Of a DNA stretch of 64,000 nt, positions 34,361 to 43,800 are shown piece after piece (position 1 is the stretch's first letter; every line of letters begins with the position of its first letter). Below the pieces are notes generated by a model that worked only from the letters and a program-made list of their open reading frames with translations, made no database searches and was not told where the DNA came from. Position numbers and translations under genes: made by a program. Source of the DNA: Rhodanobacter sp. B04. GTDB taxonomy: Bacteria > Pseudomonadota > Gammaproteobacteria > Xanthomonadales > Rhodanobacteraceae. The stretch lies in assembly GCF_002001125.1 (NCBI RefSeq), contig NZ_MUNV01000016.1:1-64000 (forward strand), in the 5' to 3' direction.

Positions 34361-34516
34361 TCATTTGGCGCGCCGGAAGAATGCGATGACTGCCAGAATC
34401 AGAAAAATGATGAACAGGATCTTCGCTATGCCGGCCGCGGCACCCGCGATGCCACCGAACCCGAGTACCGCGGCAATGATAGCGACGACCAGGAAAACCA
34501 GGGCGTAATGAAGCAT
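34361..34516 (-). CDS. DUF1328 small membrane protein (YtjA-like)
   Basis: A 51-residue protein, [20 protein letters not shown] followed by a Gly/Ala-rich turn and [18 protein letters not shown], ending RRAK. The two helices and the [12 protein letters not shown] turn are diagnostic of DUF1328/YtjA, tiny inner-membrane proteins often induced by stress. The start is fixed by AGAGGA eight bases upstream; the longer open frame before it is not conserved. It is the first of the run of small envelope genes on this strand. Confidence 0.9.
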   Translation of the reverse strand: MLHYALVFLVVAIIAAVLGFGGIAGAAAGIAKILFIIFLILAVIAFFRRAK

Positions 34517-34643
34517 GGCAGTGTCCTCTTGAATGAAAGCCTGCGGCAGCCAATGCTGCTGCATGCGGTCATTCACCCATAGCCCGTGCCATGCGGGTGT
34601 GAAGGGAACCGCCGCAGCCGTGCACGCGGCGCCGACGTTTGGC

Positions 34644-35267
34644 TCAGCCGGCGACCGCCGGATTGAGGCTGTAGGTGCCGACCAGCTCTTCCTCGGCCAG
34701 CACGTGCCCGGCCATCGCCGCCCGCAGCTCGGCCAGCGAAAAGCCCTGGATGAGTGGCAGCGCAGCCACATCGAGTGCATACACCTTGAAGTGGTAGTGA
34801 TGCAGCAACGCATCGTTCCATGGCGGACATGGACCGTCGTAACCGAGATACTCGCCGCTCATGTCGGCATCGCCGGCGAACCAGCCGGTGTAGTCATTCA
34901 CGCCCTGCACGCTGCCGGGCGGCCCGAACGGCTCGCGCTTGCCGCGCGGGGTGATCTCGTCGCTGCACGCGGCGGCCGCCAGCTCGCCGCATTCGGCCGG
35001 GATGTTCGCCATCAGCCAGTGCACGAACTCCACGCGCGGCAAGTCGGCCGGCACCGTGCGGCCTGGCTTGTTCACATCGTCGCCACGACTGGGCACATCG
35101 CGGTCGATGCAGGTGAGCACGAACGAACGCGTGGCGGCCGGCGCATCCCGCCATGCCAGATGCGGGCTCAGGTTATCCGACAGCGCGAACGGATCGGCAC
35201 GTTTGCCGAAGGCGAATTCGGCCGGGATCGACTCGCCGTTCTTGAAATTGTCGCTGCGTAATTGCAT
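34644..35267 (-). CDS. YbhB/YbcL-family (PEBP/Raf kinase inhibitor-like) protein
   Basis: A 207-residue protein of the phosphatidylethanolamine-binding family. It shows [46 protein letters not shown] and [20 protein letters not shown], which form the anion-binding pocket of PEBPs. No signal peptide is present. The start at 35267 has GGAGG five bases upstream; the ATG 12 bases earlier would place the start inside that ribosome site. The bacterial role is uncertain. It is followed by the DUF1328 gene after 127 bases with nothing recognised between. Confidence 0.9.
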   Translation of the reverse strand: MQLRSDNFKNGESIPAEFAFGKRADPFALSDNLSPHLAWRDAPAATRSFVLTCIDRDVPSRGDDVNKPGRTVPADLPRVEFVHWLMANIPAECGELAAAACSDEITPRGKREPFGPPGSVQGVNDYTGWFAGDADMSGEYLGYDGPCPPWNDALLHHYHFKVYALDVAALPLIQGFSLAELRAAMAGHVLAEEELVGTYSLNPAVAG

Positions 35268-35293
35268 GTGTGCCTCCATCTAGTTTCAAATCT

Positions 35294-35320
35294 CGTCATT
35301 CCTGCGTAGGCCGGAATGGA
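35294..35320. repeat. half copy of the GTCATTCC-type palindromic repeat
   Basis: CGTCATTCCTGCGTAGGCCGGAATGGAG is a diverged single arm lying between the PEBP gene and the sugar dehydrogenase stop. Confidence 0.55.
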
Positions 35321-35329
35321 GTCGTGGAC

Positions 35330-36418
35330 TCAGGGCATGTACGTCACCCGATATACCGCCCCCGCCAGGTCATCACTGACCAGCACACTGCCATCCGGCA
35401 ACGGCTGCACGTCGACCGGGCGGCCCCAGGCGACTTCGTTCTGCTCGAAGCCCGTAATCAGCGGCTCGTACGACAGCACCTTGCTGCCGTTCAGCCGCAC
35501 CGTCATCACCCGATAGCCGGATTTCTTGGTACGGTTCCACGAACCATGTTCGGCGACGAGGATCGCACCCTTGTAGCTGGCCGGGAACTGCCGGCCCTCG
35601 TAGAAGCGCATGCCGAGCGAGGCCACATGGGCGCCGAGCTTCAACACCGGCGGCACGTAATCCTTGCAGCTCCTGCCCTTGCCGAATTCGGGATCGAGCG
35701 TGTCGCCCTGGTGGCAATACGGATAGCCGAAGTGCTCGCCGGGGCGGGTGATCTCGTTCAATTCGTCACTGGGCATGTCGTCGCCCATCAGGTCGCGGCC
35801 GTTGTCGGTGAACCACAGATGCCCGCTGCCGGGCTGCCAGTCGAAACCGACCGTGTTGCGGATGCCGCTCGCCACGTCCTCGATGCCGGAGCCGTCCGCG
35901 TTCATGCGGGTCAGCTTGGCGTGGTCCGGGCCCGGGTCGCAGATGTTGCACGGCGCGCCGATCGGCACATAGAGCTTGCCGTCCGGGCCGAACGCGATGA
36001 ACTTCCAGCCGTGATGCGTCTCGGTGGGAAACTCGTCGGTGACCAGGACCGGTTTCGGCGGATCGTCCAGGTGGTTCTCGATATCGCGCAGCACATAGAT
36101 CCGGCTCACCGCGGAGACATACAAGTCACCGTTCTTGAACGCCACGCCGACCGGCAGCTGCAGCCCGCTGGCGATCACGCGCACCTTGTCGGCCACCCCG
36201 TCGCCTTTCGTGTCGGTCAACGCATACACCTTGCCGGCGCTGTTGGAGCCCACGAACACGGTGCCTTTCGCGCCCAGCGCGATCTCGCGCGCATTCGGCA
36301 CCTGGTCCGAATACACCGCGATGTGGAAACCCTTCGGCAAGGTCAGCTTGTCCAGTGGCGGCGCAGCTAGGGCAGGCAGCGACAATAGAGTCAGCAACAA
36401 CGACTGCAGCAGACGCAT
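35330..36418 (-). CDS. PQQ-dependent sugar (sorbosone/aldose-type) dehydrogenase
   Basis: A 362-residue periplasmic beta-propeller enzyme. The signal peptide is MRLLQSLLLTLLSLPALAA. Family blocks are LPKGFHIAVYSDQVPNAREI, GVAFKNGDLYVSAVSRIYVL and HHGWKFIAFGPDGKLYVPIG. The Cys pair in APCNICDPG and WFTDNGRDLMGDDMPSDELN follow, with EHGSWNRTKKSGYRV near the end. Enzymes of this type oxidise aldoses in the periplasm and pass electrons to the respiratory chain, with PQQ or possibly another cofactor. The start at 36418 has GAGGAG upstream. It is divergent from the AAA ATPase gene with a 100-base spacer. Confidence 0.9.
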   Translation of the reverse strand: MRLLQSLLLTLLSLPALAAPPLDKLTLPKGFHIAVYSDQVPNAREIALGAKGTVFVGSNSAGKVYALTDTKGDGVADKVRVIASGLQLPVGVAFKNGDLYVSAVSRIYVLRDIENHLDDPPKPVLVTDEFPTETHHGWKFIAFGPDGKLYVPIGAPCNICDPGPDHAKLTRMNADGSGIEDVASGIRNTVGFDWQPGSGHLWFTDNGRDLMGDDMPSDELNEITRPGEHFGYPYCHQGDTLDPEFGKGRSCKDYVPPVLKLGAHVASLGMRFYEGRQFPASYKGAILVAEHGSWNRTKKSGYRVMTVRLNGSKVLSYEPLITGFEQNEVAWGRPVDVQPLPDGSVLVSDDLAGAVYRVTYMP

Positions 36419-36518
36419 GACGGCGCTCCTCGGCGGGGAACATGCAGCGTATACCCGAGCGCGTGAAGCCAGAAGCAAGACTGCTCTGCTAACGTGGAGC
36501 CTTTCACACGGAGGTCAA

Positions 36519-37994
36519 ATGAGCGAGCTGGACGATCTCACCACGCTGGTACGCGCCGCCACGCCATTGCTGGTGATCGAGACGGTGGACGAGCAGCGGG
36601 TGATCGAGTGCTTCCGCCACGTCATCGCGCAGGCGTTGCATCCGCTGTGGCGCTGGACGCTGACCGATGGACTCAGCCGGCTCGACTTCGCCCAGACCGA
36701 CGGCGAGGTGGCGCCGGATGCCACCGCCACGCTGGACGCGATCCGCACGCAAGGCGAACGCGGCATCTATCTGATGTTCGATTTCCACACCCTGCTGCGC
36801 TATGCGATGAGCCTGCGCCGGCTGCGCGAGATCGTGCAGCGGCAGCGTTCCGCCGCGCACACCATCGTGCTGGTCGGCGCCAGGGTCGAGCTGCCCGAGG
36901 AACTGGAGGCGCTGGCCCTGCGCGTGCCGCTGTCGCTGCCCGACATCAAGGAACTGGCCGGCATCCTGCGCGGCGAAGCGGTGGCCTGGCAGCGCGAACA
37001 GGGTCGCAAGGTCGAAGTGGACAACGATGCCGCACGCACCATCGTGCGCAACCTGCTCGGCCTGTCCGCGCCGGATGCGCGGCGCATCGTGCGCAAGCTG
37101 ATCTACAACGACGGCGCGCTCAGCCACGCCGACCTGCCCGAACTGATGCAGGCGAAGTTCGACCTGCTCAACCGCTCCGGCCTGCTGCACTACGAATACG
37201 CTACCGCCAGCTTCGCCGACATCGCCGGCGTCGGCCGCGTACGCGAATGGGTACAGCGTCGCCGCACGGTATTCCTCGATCCCTCCGCCACGCCGATGCT
37301 CGATCCGCCGAAGGGCGTGCTGCTGCTCGGCGTGCAGGGCTGCGGCAAGAGCCTGGCGGCGAAGGCGATCGCCGGCGGCTTCGGCGTACCGCTGGTGCGG
37401 CTGGACTTCGGCACGCTGTACAACAAATACCAGGGCGAGACCGAGAAGAACCTGCGCGAGGCACTCGCCAGCACCGAACTGCTGGCGCCGTGCGTGCTGT
37501 GGATCGACGAGATCGAGAAAGGCCTCGCCGGCGGCGGCGATGACGGCGGCGTATCGCGCCGCGTGCTCGGCTACCTGCTGACCTGGATGGCCGAACGCAA
37601 GGCGAAGGTCTTCGTGGTCGCCACCGCTAATGCGGTCAACGAGCTGCCCGCCGAACTGCTGCGCAAGGGCCGCTTCGACGAGATCTTCTTCGTCGACCTG
37701 CCGCAGGCCTCCGTGCGCGGCGAGATCTTCGCGATGCACCTCGTCCGCCGCAAACTCGACATCGCCAGCTTCGACCTGCCCGCGCTGGCCGAAGCCAGCG
37801 ACGGCTATTCCGGCGCCGAGATCGAACAGACCATCGTCAGCGCGCTGTACGACGCGGCCGGCAACGGCATGCCGCCGGATCAGGCGACCTTGCTCCATGC
37901 GCTGAAGCAGACGCGGCCGTTGTCGGTGCTGATGCGCGAACAGGTGGACGCGTTGCGGGCGTGGGCGCAGGGGCGATGCGTGGCGGCGGATTGA
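36519..37994 (+). CDS. AAA family ATPase, Ycf46-like
   Basis: A 491-residue protein. The N-terminal half is the Ycf46-specific region ([40 protein letters not shown]). The C-terminal half is an AAA domain with Walker A GVQGCGKS, Walker [19 protein letters not shown], sensor 1 VATAN and the Arg-finger segment [14 protein letters not shown]. No protease or membrane domain is attached, unlike FtsH. Ycf46-like proteins occur in cyanobacteria, plastids and scattered proteobacteria and have been linked to photosynthesis and CO2 uptake in cyanobacteria. Their role here is unknown. GGAGG lies five bases before the ATG. Confidence 0.88.
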   Translation: MSELDDLTTLVRAATPLLVIETVDEQRVIECFRHVIAQALHPLWRWTLTDGLSRLDFAQTDGEVAPDATATLDAIRTQGERGIYLMFDFHTLLRYAMSLRRLREIVQRQRSAAHTIVLVGARVELPEELEALALRVPLSLPDIKELAGILRGEAVAWQREQGRKVEVDNDAARTIVRNLLGLSAPDARRIVRKLIYNDGALSHADLPELMQAKFDLLNRSGLLHYEYATASFADIAGVGRVREWVQRRRTVFLDPSATPMLDPPKGVLLLGVQGCGKSLAAKAIAGGFGVPLVRLDFGTLYNKYQGETEKNLREALASTELLAPCVLWIDEIEKGLAGGGDDGGVSRRVLGYLLTWMAERKAKVFVVATANAVNELPAELLRKGRFDEIFFVDLPQASVRGEIFAMHLVRRKLDIASFDLPALAEASDGYSGAEIEQTIVSALYDAAGNGMPPDQATLLHALKQTRPLSVLMREQVDALRAWAQGRCVAAD

Positions 37995-38117
37995 GCACGC
38001 GCAGCCCGCCGCACGAAGCCGGGCTGCACTAGAGCACAGAAACCGTATCGGATGTGGGCGCACCGTCGCCGCGAGGCCATGATCATGCTGCTTGATCTGT
38101 TGCATGTACAAAGATAG

Positions 38118-38374
38118 GCCATTCACGCCGCATGTCGGCAATACGGTGCATGCCGTATCCGCGTGTTCGGCGCGGCGGTGCGCGGCGAAGAAGGTCCGGA
38201 CAGCGATATCGATTTCCTGGTTGATTTTCCGCGCGGCTATGACTTGTTCGCCCAGCGCATGCCACTTGCCGAACGGCTGGCCGAAATCACCGGTCGACGC
38301 CTTGATCTCATCCCGAACATGAGCTCAATCGCCACCTGCGCGATACCGTGCTGAGCGAGGCCGTGGATCTGTGA
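38118..38374 (+). pseudogene. degraded MNT-type nucleotidyltransferase (antitoxin) gene
   Basis: The frame around 38160 encodes IRVFGAAVRGEEGPDSDIDF and then LVDFPRGYDLFAQRMPLAER, a minimal nucleotidyltransferase as in MntA antitoxins. The N-terminal helix is missing, since a stop (38115-38117) precedes the frame. One base is lost near 38314: before it the frame gives RRLDLIP, and after it the other frame gives EHELNRHLRDTVLSEAVDL and stops at 38372-38374. The family GS motif reads GA here, while the DxD acids remain. The true stop overlaps the HEPN start (GTGA), as in intact MNT-HEPN operons. Confidence 0.75.
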
Positions 38375-38699
38375 GCAAGGCATGGCAGGCGTGCGCGCAG
38401 CATATCCTCGACTTCATCGAGAAAATCCGGCGCATCCAGCAGCGTGGCGACCTGACCCGGGTGAAGTGCTGTACGACGCCACCCTGCGCAACCTGCAGAC
38501 TCTGTCCGAGGCCACGCAACGCTTGCCCGATGACCTGAAGCTGCCTTATCCAGCGATCCCCCGGCAACGGATCAGCGGCTTCCGCAATATTCTTGTACAC
38601 AACTGTCCCGGCGACATCGACGCCGAAACGGTACAAGCGATCGTGCAGCAACATCTGCTGCCGTTGGAAGCCGCCATTCGCCACATGCTCGCAGGCTGA
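38371..38699 (+). pseudogene. frameshifted HEPN/DUF86 (HepT-like) toxin gene
   Basis: GTG at 38371 begins SKAWQACAQHILDFIEKIRR, a HEPN N-terminal helix. The frame is lost near 38455-38462 and continues in another frame as EVLYDATLRNLQTLSEATQR, then QRISGFRNILVHNCPG with the R-x4-H RNase motif intact, and ends at 38699. HepT proteins are RNases held inactive by AMPylation from their MNT partner. Here both partners are broken, so the module is probably dead, unless the region was mis-sequenced. Confidence 0.75.
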
Positions 38700-38836
38700 A
38701 CGAGTCCGGAAACAGGGCTTGACCTTGAATTTCTCCACGGTGTTGGATCGGGCAGCCACTCTGGCTGGTCGACTACACTGAATAGGTGCTCATGCTTGAT
38801 AGCCGCGAAGTCTTCCGACTGCCACTGAATCCCATC

Positions 38837-39259
38837 ATGTCCGAACTACCGCCCTTCCACCTCGCCTTCCCGGTGACATCCCTGGCCAACGCCCGCGCGT
38901 TCTACGGCGATCTGCTCGGCTGCCCTGAAGGACGCTCCAGCGACAACTGGGTGGACTTCGATTTTCATGGCCACCAGATCGTGGCGCATCTGGCGCCAGT
39001 GCAGACTCACGCTGTAGCGACGCACGATGTAGACGGCGACAGCGTGCCGGTACGTCACTTCGGCGTGGTGCTGTCGATGGACGCGTGGCATGCCTTGGCC
39101 GAGCGGCTGCGGGCGGCCGGCACGCGTTTCGTGGTCGAGCCGCATATCCGCTTCAAGGGCCTGCCCGGTGAGCAGGCCACGATGTTTTTACTCGACCCCT
39201 GCGGCAATGCGCTGGAGTTCAAGGCGTTCGCGGATCGCGCGCAGTTGTTCGCGAAGTAA
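38837..39259 (+). CDS. VOC-family (glyoxalase-like) protein
   Basis: A 140-residue protein with two beta-alpha-beta-beta-beta modules: [20 protein letters not shown] and [20 protein letters not shown]. The metal-ligand-type positions are His in FHLAFP, the EPHIRF region and Glu in NALEFKAF. The segment [15 protein letters not shown] is typical of a conserved uncharacterised VOC group of dioxygenase/glyoxalase relatives. The start [11 protein letters not shown] is set by family N-termini. An in-frame ATG at 38786 is possible and has no better ribosome site. Substrate unknown. Confidence 0.82.
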   Translation: MSELPPFHLAFPVTSLANARAFYGDLLGCPEGRSSDNWVDFDFHGHQIVAHLAPVQTHAVATHDVDGDSVPVRHFGVVLSMDAWHALAERLRAAGTRFVVEPHIRFKGLPGEQATMFLLDPCGNALEFKAFADRAQLFAK

Positions 39260-39962
39260 CGCGGCAGGAACGACAACCATGGAAGCGGAAGACCTGCCAA
39301 AGCTGGTAACCGTGCGCATGCCGTATGGCAAGTACCAGGGGCGGCTGATCGCCGACCTGCCCGGTGCGTATCTCGCGTGGTTTGCGCGCAAGGGCTTTCC
39401 GAACGGCGAGCTGGGGCAGCTGCTGGCCTTGATGCTGGAGCTGGATCACAACGGGCTGTCGTCGCTGCTCGATCCGCTGCGCAAGCGCTGACCATGCCAT
39501 ACCTCGGCGGCCGTGCCGAATCCTGCAGCAAGAGTCCTCGATGGGCCGACTTCCGGTGCAGACATCGCCCATATCGATGCCGGTGAGCCATTGGTCGAGT
39601 AGCTTGATGCGCTCCCGGGTGAGGTCATCCAGCGTGTGGCATCTGCACTCCCCATAGATCGACCCGTACTCGGCGCTGTCGCCGTGGGGAAAGACAAGCT
39701 CGACCTGGGCGTCCCGGTACGTTGCCCATGCACGCTGGGACAGCTTGAATTTCTTGATGAAGCGCTGATCCGACGCGTGCTTCGAGAGAATCTTCTTGTA
39801 GATATCGTTCAACTTGTCCTGCGACGCCTTGAGCTGCCGGCACTCGGATTGCTCCGGCACTTCACTGGGAAATCCATGACTCGACCAGAGGAGCATGCAT
39901 GCCAACAGGGCGTACTTGATGTAACCAGCGCTGATGCCTTCGCCCTCACTTGTATCGGCCAT
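39219..39962 (-). CDS. LprI-family (DUF1311) secreted protein with an over-long C-terminus
   Basis: Residues 14-30 form a signal peptide ([17 protein letters not shown]). Residues about 35-140 are a lysozyme-inhibitor LprI-type domain ([54 protein letters not shown], ending MGDVCTGSR). Normal family members stop near this point, at about 39540. Here the frame runs another 107 residues to 39219. This tail is Arg/Gln-rich, has no family match, and lies antisense to the DUF3820 gene, so the natural stop has probably been lost by mutation or frameshift. The functional domain is 39543-39962. Confidence 0.65.
   Translation of the reverse strand: MADTSEGEGISAGYIKYALLACMLLWSSHGFPSEVPEQSECRQLKASQDKLNDIYKKILSKHASDQRFIKKFKLSQRAWATYRDAQVELVFPHGDSAEYGSIYGECRCHTLDDLTRERIKLLDQWLTGIDMGDVCTGSRPIEDSCCRIRHGRRGMAWSALAQRIEQRRQPVVIQLQHQGQQLPQLAVRKALARKPREIRTGQVGDQPPLVLAIRHAHGYQLWQVFRFHGCRSCRVTSRTTARDPRTP
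39279..39491 (+). CDS. DUF3820 family protein
   Basis: A 70-residue protein with [20 protein letters not shown] and [20 protein letters not shown], the signature of DUF3820 (described as putative quorum-sensing-regulated virulence factor, function unproven). It may bind DNA or nucleic acid by analogy with exonuclease-associated relatives. The start ATG is 20 bases after the VOC gene stop, so the two may be one transcript. The tail of an antisense frame overlaps it completely. Confidence 0.85.
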   Translation: MEAEDLPKLVTVRMPYGKYQGRLIADLPGAYLAWFARKGFPNGELGQLLALMLELDHNGLSSLLDPLRKR

Positions 39963-40180
39963 TCAGCTCTCTCATGAGTATGGACATTCCTGCCAAGTCG
40001 TATCCGGAATGCCCCGGATACTCGATCCGCAGGATGGCCGCATCAAGCAGGGAAGTCCTATTGACCGGGCAATCCTTGGACGACGCGATATGGCTGGCAT
40101 GACCGCCCTCAGGTCAACGAGCTGTTGACTGACCTGATCGGAGCGATCCTGACTGCATCGTGCTCGTTACACTGCATGCA

Positions 40181-40795
40181 ATGAATACCTATCCACATGA
40201 ATTCAGTAGCGTCACGAACGCGCTGGCCACCGATGGCTGGTGCGTGATGCCGGACCTGCTGTCGACGGCGCAGACGCAGGCATTGGCAGCCGAATGCCGC
40301 GCCATGCACAAGGCGCGGCAGCTGACGCCGGCGCGGGTCGGCGCCACGCGCACCGCTACACCGTTGCGCGGCGACAGCACGCACTGGTTCCAGGCCGGGG
40401 CGACGAGCGTGCCGCAGCAGGCGTTTACCGATCGCCTCGATGCGCTGCGCCTAGCGCTCAATCGCGAGCTGATGCTCGGCCTGGTCGAATGCGAATCGCA
40501 CTACGCGGTGTATCCGCCGGGCGCCGGTTACACGCGGCATATCGACCGCCTGCGCGACAGCGATGCGCGGGTGGTGTCGGCGGTGTTCTACCTCAACGAA
40601 GGCTGGCAGGACGCCGATGGCGGTGCGCTGCGGCTGTATCTGGACGGTGGCTTGCATCGCGACATCTATCCGCATGCGGGCACCCTGCTGCTGTTTCTTT
40701 CGGCACAGTTCGAGCACGAAGTGCTGCCGGCCACGCACGACCGCATGAGCATCGCCTGCTGGATGCGGCAGCGGACCTTTGGCGTGATCGGCTGA
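40181..40795 (+). CDS. 2-oxoglutarate/Fe(II)-dependent oxygenase (P4H/SM-20-like)
   Basis: A 204-residue enzyme of the prolyl-4-hydroxylase superfamily. The iron ligands are His and Asp in YTRHIDRLRDSDARVVSAVF and the distal His in FLSAQFEHEVLPATHDRMSI; the 2-oxoglutarate-binding Arg follows in HDRMSIACW. The FYLNEGWQDADGGALRLYLD strand is typical of the SM-20/EGL-9 branch. The start at 40181 was chosen as family proteins begin just before HEFSSVTNALATDGWCV. Substrate unknown; it may hydroxylate a protein residue. It is convergent with the GH92 gene, separated by an inverted pair of REP elements. Confidence 0.88.
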   Translation: MNTYPHEFSSVTNALATDGWCVMPDLLSTAQTQALAAECRAMHKARQLTPARVGATRTATPLRGDSTHWFQAGATSVPQQAFTDRLDALRLALNRELMLGLVECESHYAVYPPGAGYTRHIDRLRDSDARVVSAVFYLNEGWQDADGGALRLYLDGGLHRDIYPHAGTLLLFLSAQFEHEVLPATHDRMSIACWMRQRTFGVIG

Positions 40796-40802
40796 ACCGT
40801 GG

Positions 40803-40878
40803 GTAGGAGCGCATCCTGTGCGCGACGCTTTTCGTTCCGACGAGCATCAGAGCATTCGCGCACAGGATGCGCTCCTAC
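40803..40878. repeat. inverted pair of GTAG-type REP elements (BIME-like)
   Basis: GTAGGAGCGCATCCTGTGCG (extended to 40825) is repeated as an exact inverted copy at 40856-40878, with a 30-base spacer. Each 23-base arm itself folds as a short hairpin (GCGCATCCTGTGCGC) and begins with the GTAG tetranucleotide recognised by RAYT-type transposases. The right copy overlaps the GH92 stop codon. The structure could also end both convergent transcripts. Confidence 0.88.
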
Positions 40879-43800
40879 GGCGTTGCTCCGAGCAGCTCGA
40901 TTTCGGCGAGAGCTTGCTTCGTGCCATCCGGCGATGGTTCAAGACGCAGCCGGTAATACGCATAGTTGCCCGGCGCATGTACCGCAAAGGCGCGCGTCTG
41001 CTGCGCCCATGCAAACCGCTCGTGCCGACGCGTACCCAGCGTATGCCAGTGCCGGCCATCGCTGGATGCCTGCAGCTGCCAGTCCGAGGGTGCGGCAGCG
41101 CTGGCGCCAGAGGTGAGCGTGAGCATCGCGACCTCGCATGGTTGTGCGAAGTGCCAGCTGATCGTGGTCGCGACCGCGGGCAGCGTGGCTTCGGTGCTGC
41201 TGTCATTGTCGGACAGCGCCGCCAACTGCGGGATGACGGGTGAGCTGCTGACGTCAGCCCGCCCGTCATCGGTGAGGTCGCGCAGGGGCTGCGGTTTGCC
41301 GTGGGTGGTGAGCGACGGCGGCAAGGCCGCCTCGTCGCTTCCCCAGGCCGAGGGCTGCGGCCCCATCGTGAAGTCCAGCGTGGCGCCCTGCGCCAGCAGC
41401 GCATGCGGCAAGGTGAGCCGGCTCCATGGCTGACCATTGACGCGCAGGCTCTGGACATATCGGTTGCTGTCGTCGACCGCGGGCGCATTGATCACGATGT
41501 GCTTGCCGTTCTCCAGTCGGATATCCATGTGCGGGAAATGCGGCGCACCGATCACGTACTCGGGCGTGCCCATGCGCAACGGGTAGAAGCCGGCGGCGCT
41601 GAACAGATACCAGCCTGACATCTCGCCGTTGTCCTCGTCGCCGAGATAGCCCTGGCCGATCTCGCTGCCGACGTAGAGGCGCGACAGCACGTCGCGCACC
41701 TTGTCCTGCGCTTTCCACGGCTGCCCGGCGAGGTCGTACATGTAGATGATGTGGTGCGAGGGCTGGTTGCTGTGGCCGTATTGGCCCATGCGTACCGCGC
41801 GCGCCTCCAGCATCTCGTGGATCGGCTCGCCGTAGCTGCCAACGTGGAAGTTGCCCGGGGTGGCGAAGAACGCATCAAGCTTGGCAGCCAGTTCCTTGCG
41901 TCCGCCGTACAACGCGGCGAGGCCGGTGCCGTCCTGCGGCGCATGGAAGGCCATGTTCCACGCGTCGGTCTCGGTGTAGTCGCCGCCCCAGCGGATCGGA
42001 TCGAAATCCTTGGCGTCGTAGCGCCAGTGGCCGGCGGCATCGCGGCCGACGAAGAAGCCCACCGCGGGATCGAACAGGTTGACGTAGCCGAGTGCGCGGT
42101 TGTGGAAGTACGCCGCATCATCGGCGTAATGCGCGGCGTACGGATCGTCCACTGCTGGTTGCTGCGCCAGCGCGGTGGCCAGGTTGCCGATCGCGAAGTC
42201 GTTGATATAGCCGTCCATCGACCAGGACAGCCCCTCGTCCACAGCGGTGTCGGTGTAGCCGTTGAAGATCGAGCGCTGCAGGCCCTTGCGACCGGTGCCG
42301 GCGAGCGGGCTGAGCACGGTGGCGTCCTTCAGCGCGGACTGGTAGAACGAATGCACGTCGAAGTTGCGCACGCCCTTCAGCCACGCGTCGCTGAACGCCA
42401 CGTCGGCGCTGGTGCCGACCATCAGGTCGGCGTAGCCGGGCGAGGACCAGCGCGCGATCCAGCCGCCGTCGCGGTACTGCTGCACGAAACCGTCGATCAT
42501 CTCGCCCGCCTGCGTCGGCGTGAGCAGGACATAGGCCGGCCACGCGGTGCGATAGGTGTCCCAGAAACCATTGTTGACGAACACCTTGCCGTCGACGATG
42601 CGCGCACCGGACTGCGTGGGCGTGTCGGCGCCGGTTGGCGCGGAGAACGGGCTGGCGTAGCGGTAGTGCGGTTGCGCCGCCGTGCCGGTGTTCTCGTACG
42701 CCTCGTTCGGATACAGGAACAGGCGATACAGGTTGGAATACAGCGTGGTCAGCTCGTCGCGGCTGGCGCCCTGGACGCTGACGATGCCGAGCTGGGCATC
42801 CCATTGCCGCTGTGCGCGTTCGCGCACGTCGTCGAAGCTGTCGCCCGGTGCAATCTCCAGCGCGAGATTGTGCTTCGCCTGCTCCAGGCCGATCAGCGAG
42901 GTGGCGATGCGCAGGTTCACTACCTTGTGCGTGCGTGTGTCGAAGCCGAACCACGCGCCGACATGGTCGCGGCCTTCGCCGGTGAGCCGGCCGCTTTCGC
43001 TGACCGGTTGATCGACCACGCCATAGAAGAACAGCCGCGTGGCGCCAGTGGAAAGCCGGCTCTTCACGTCCGACCAGCCGCTGAAGCTGCGGCCGGAGGG
43101 ATCGAGCGTGATGCCGCCGTGGTCGTCGCGGTTGTCGAAGATCAGCTGCGAACGATCGCCCTTGAAGGTGAAGCGGAACATCGCGGCGTGGTCGGTCGGC
43201 GCCAGCTCGGTGACGATGCCATTGTCGAACGCGACGCGATAGGTGTACGCATGCGCGGTCTCGTTCGCATGGCTGAAGCTCAAGGCGCGCGCCGTGCGGT
43301 TGGCGCTCGGTGCTCCGTTCGCCATGGCGGCCGGCATCAGCTGGAAGGTCTGGCGGTCGCCCATCCACGGGCTCGGCTCGTGCGACAGCGCGAACGCCTC
43401 CAGCCGCGGCCGGTTGTCCGCGCCGTTGCGCTGCTGGTACTGATAGATCCAGTTGGAACCGGCATCGGTGACCGGCGCCCAGAAGTTGAAGCCATGCGGC
43501 ACCGCCGTTGCGGGGAAGTTGTTGCCGCGCGAGAAGCGGTCGTTGGAGTTGGTGCCACGGCGCGTCTCGACGAAGTCGCTGGGGCGTTGGCGCGTGTCCG
43601 CCACAGCCGGTCCGATCCGCAGATCGTCCAGGTAGCCCTCGAAAGTGGCCGCCGGACCGTCGTGCGACAACACGATGCGCTTGATCGTGCGACCAGCGGC
43701 GACCCCGCCGACATCGATCGACACGAGATTCCACTGGTCCGGATACAGCACGTGACCTTCACCTTGCGCACGTGCCGCGGCGCCGATGCGGTGCTGGTCG

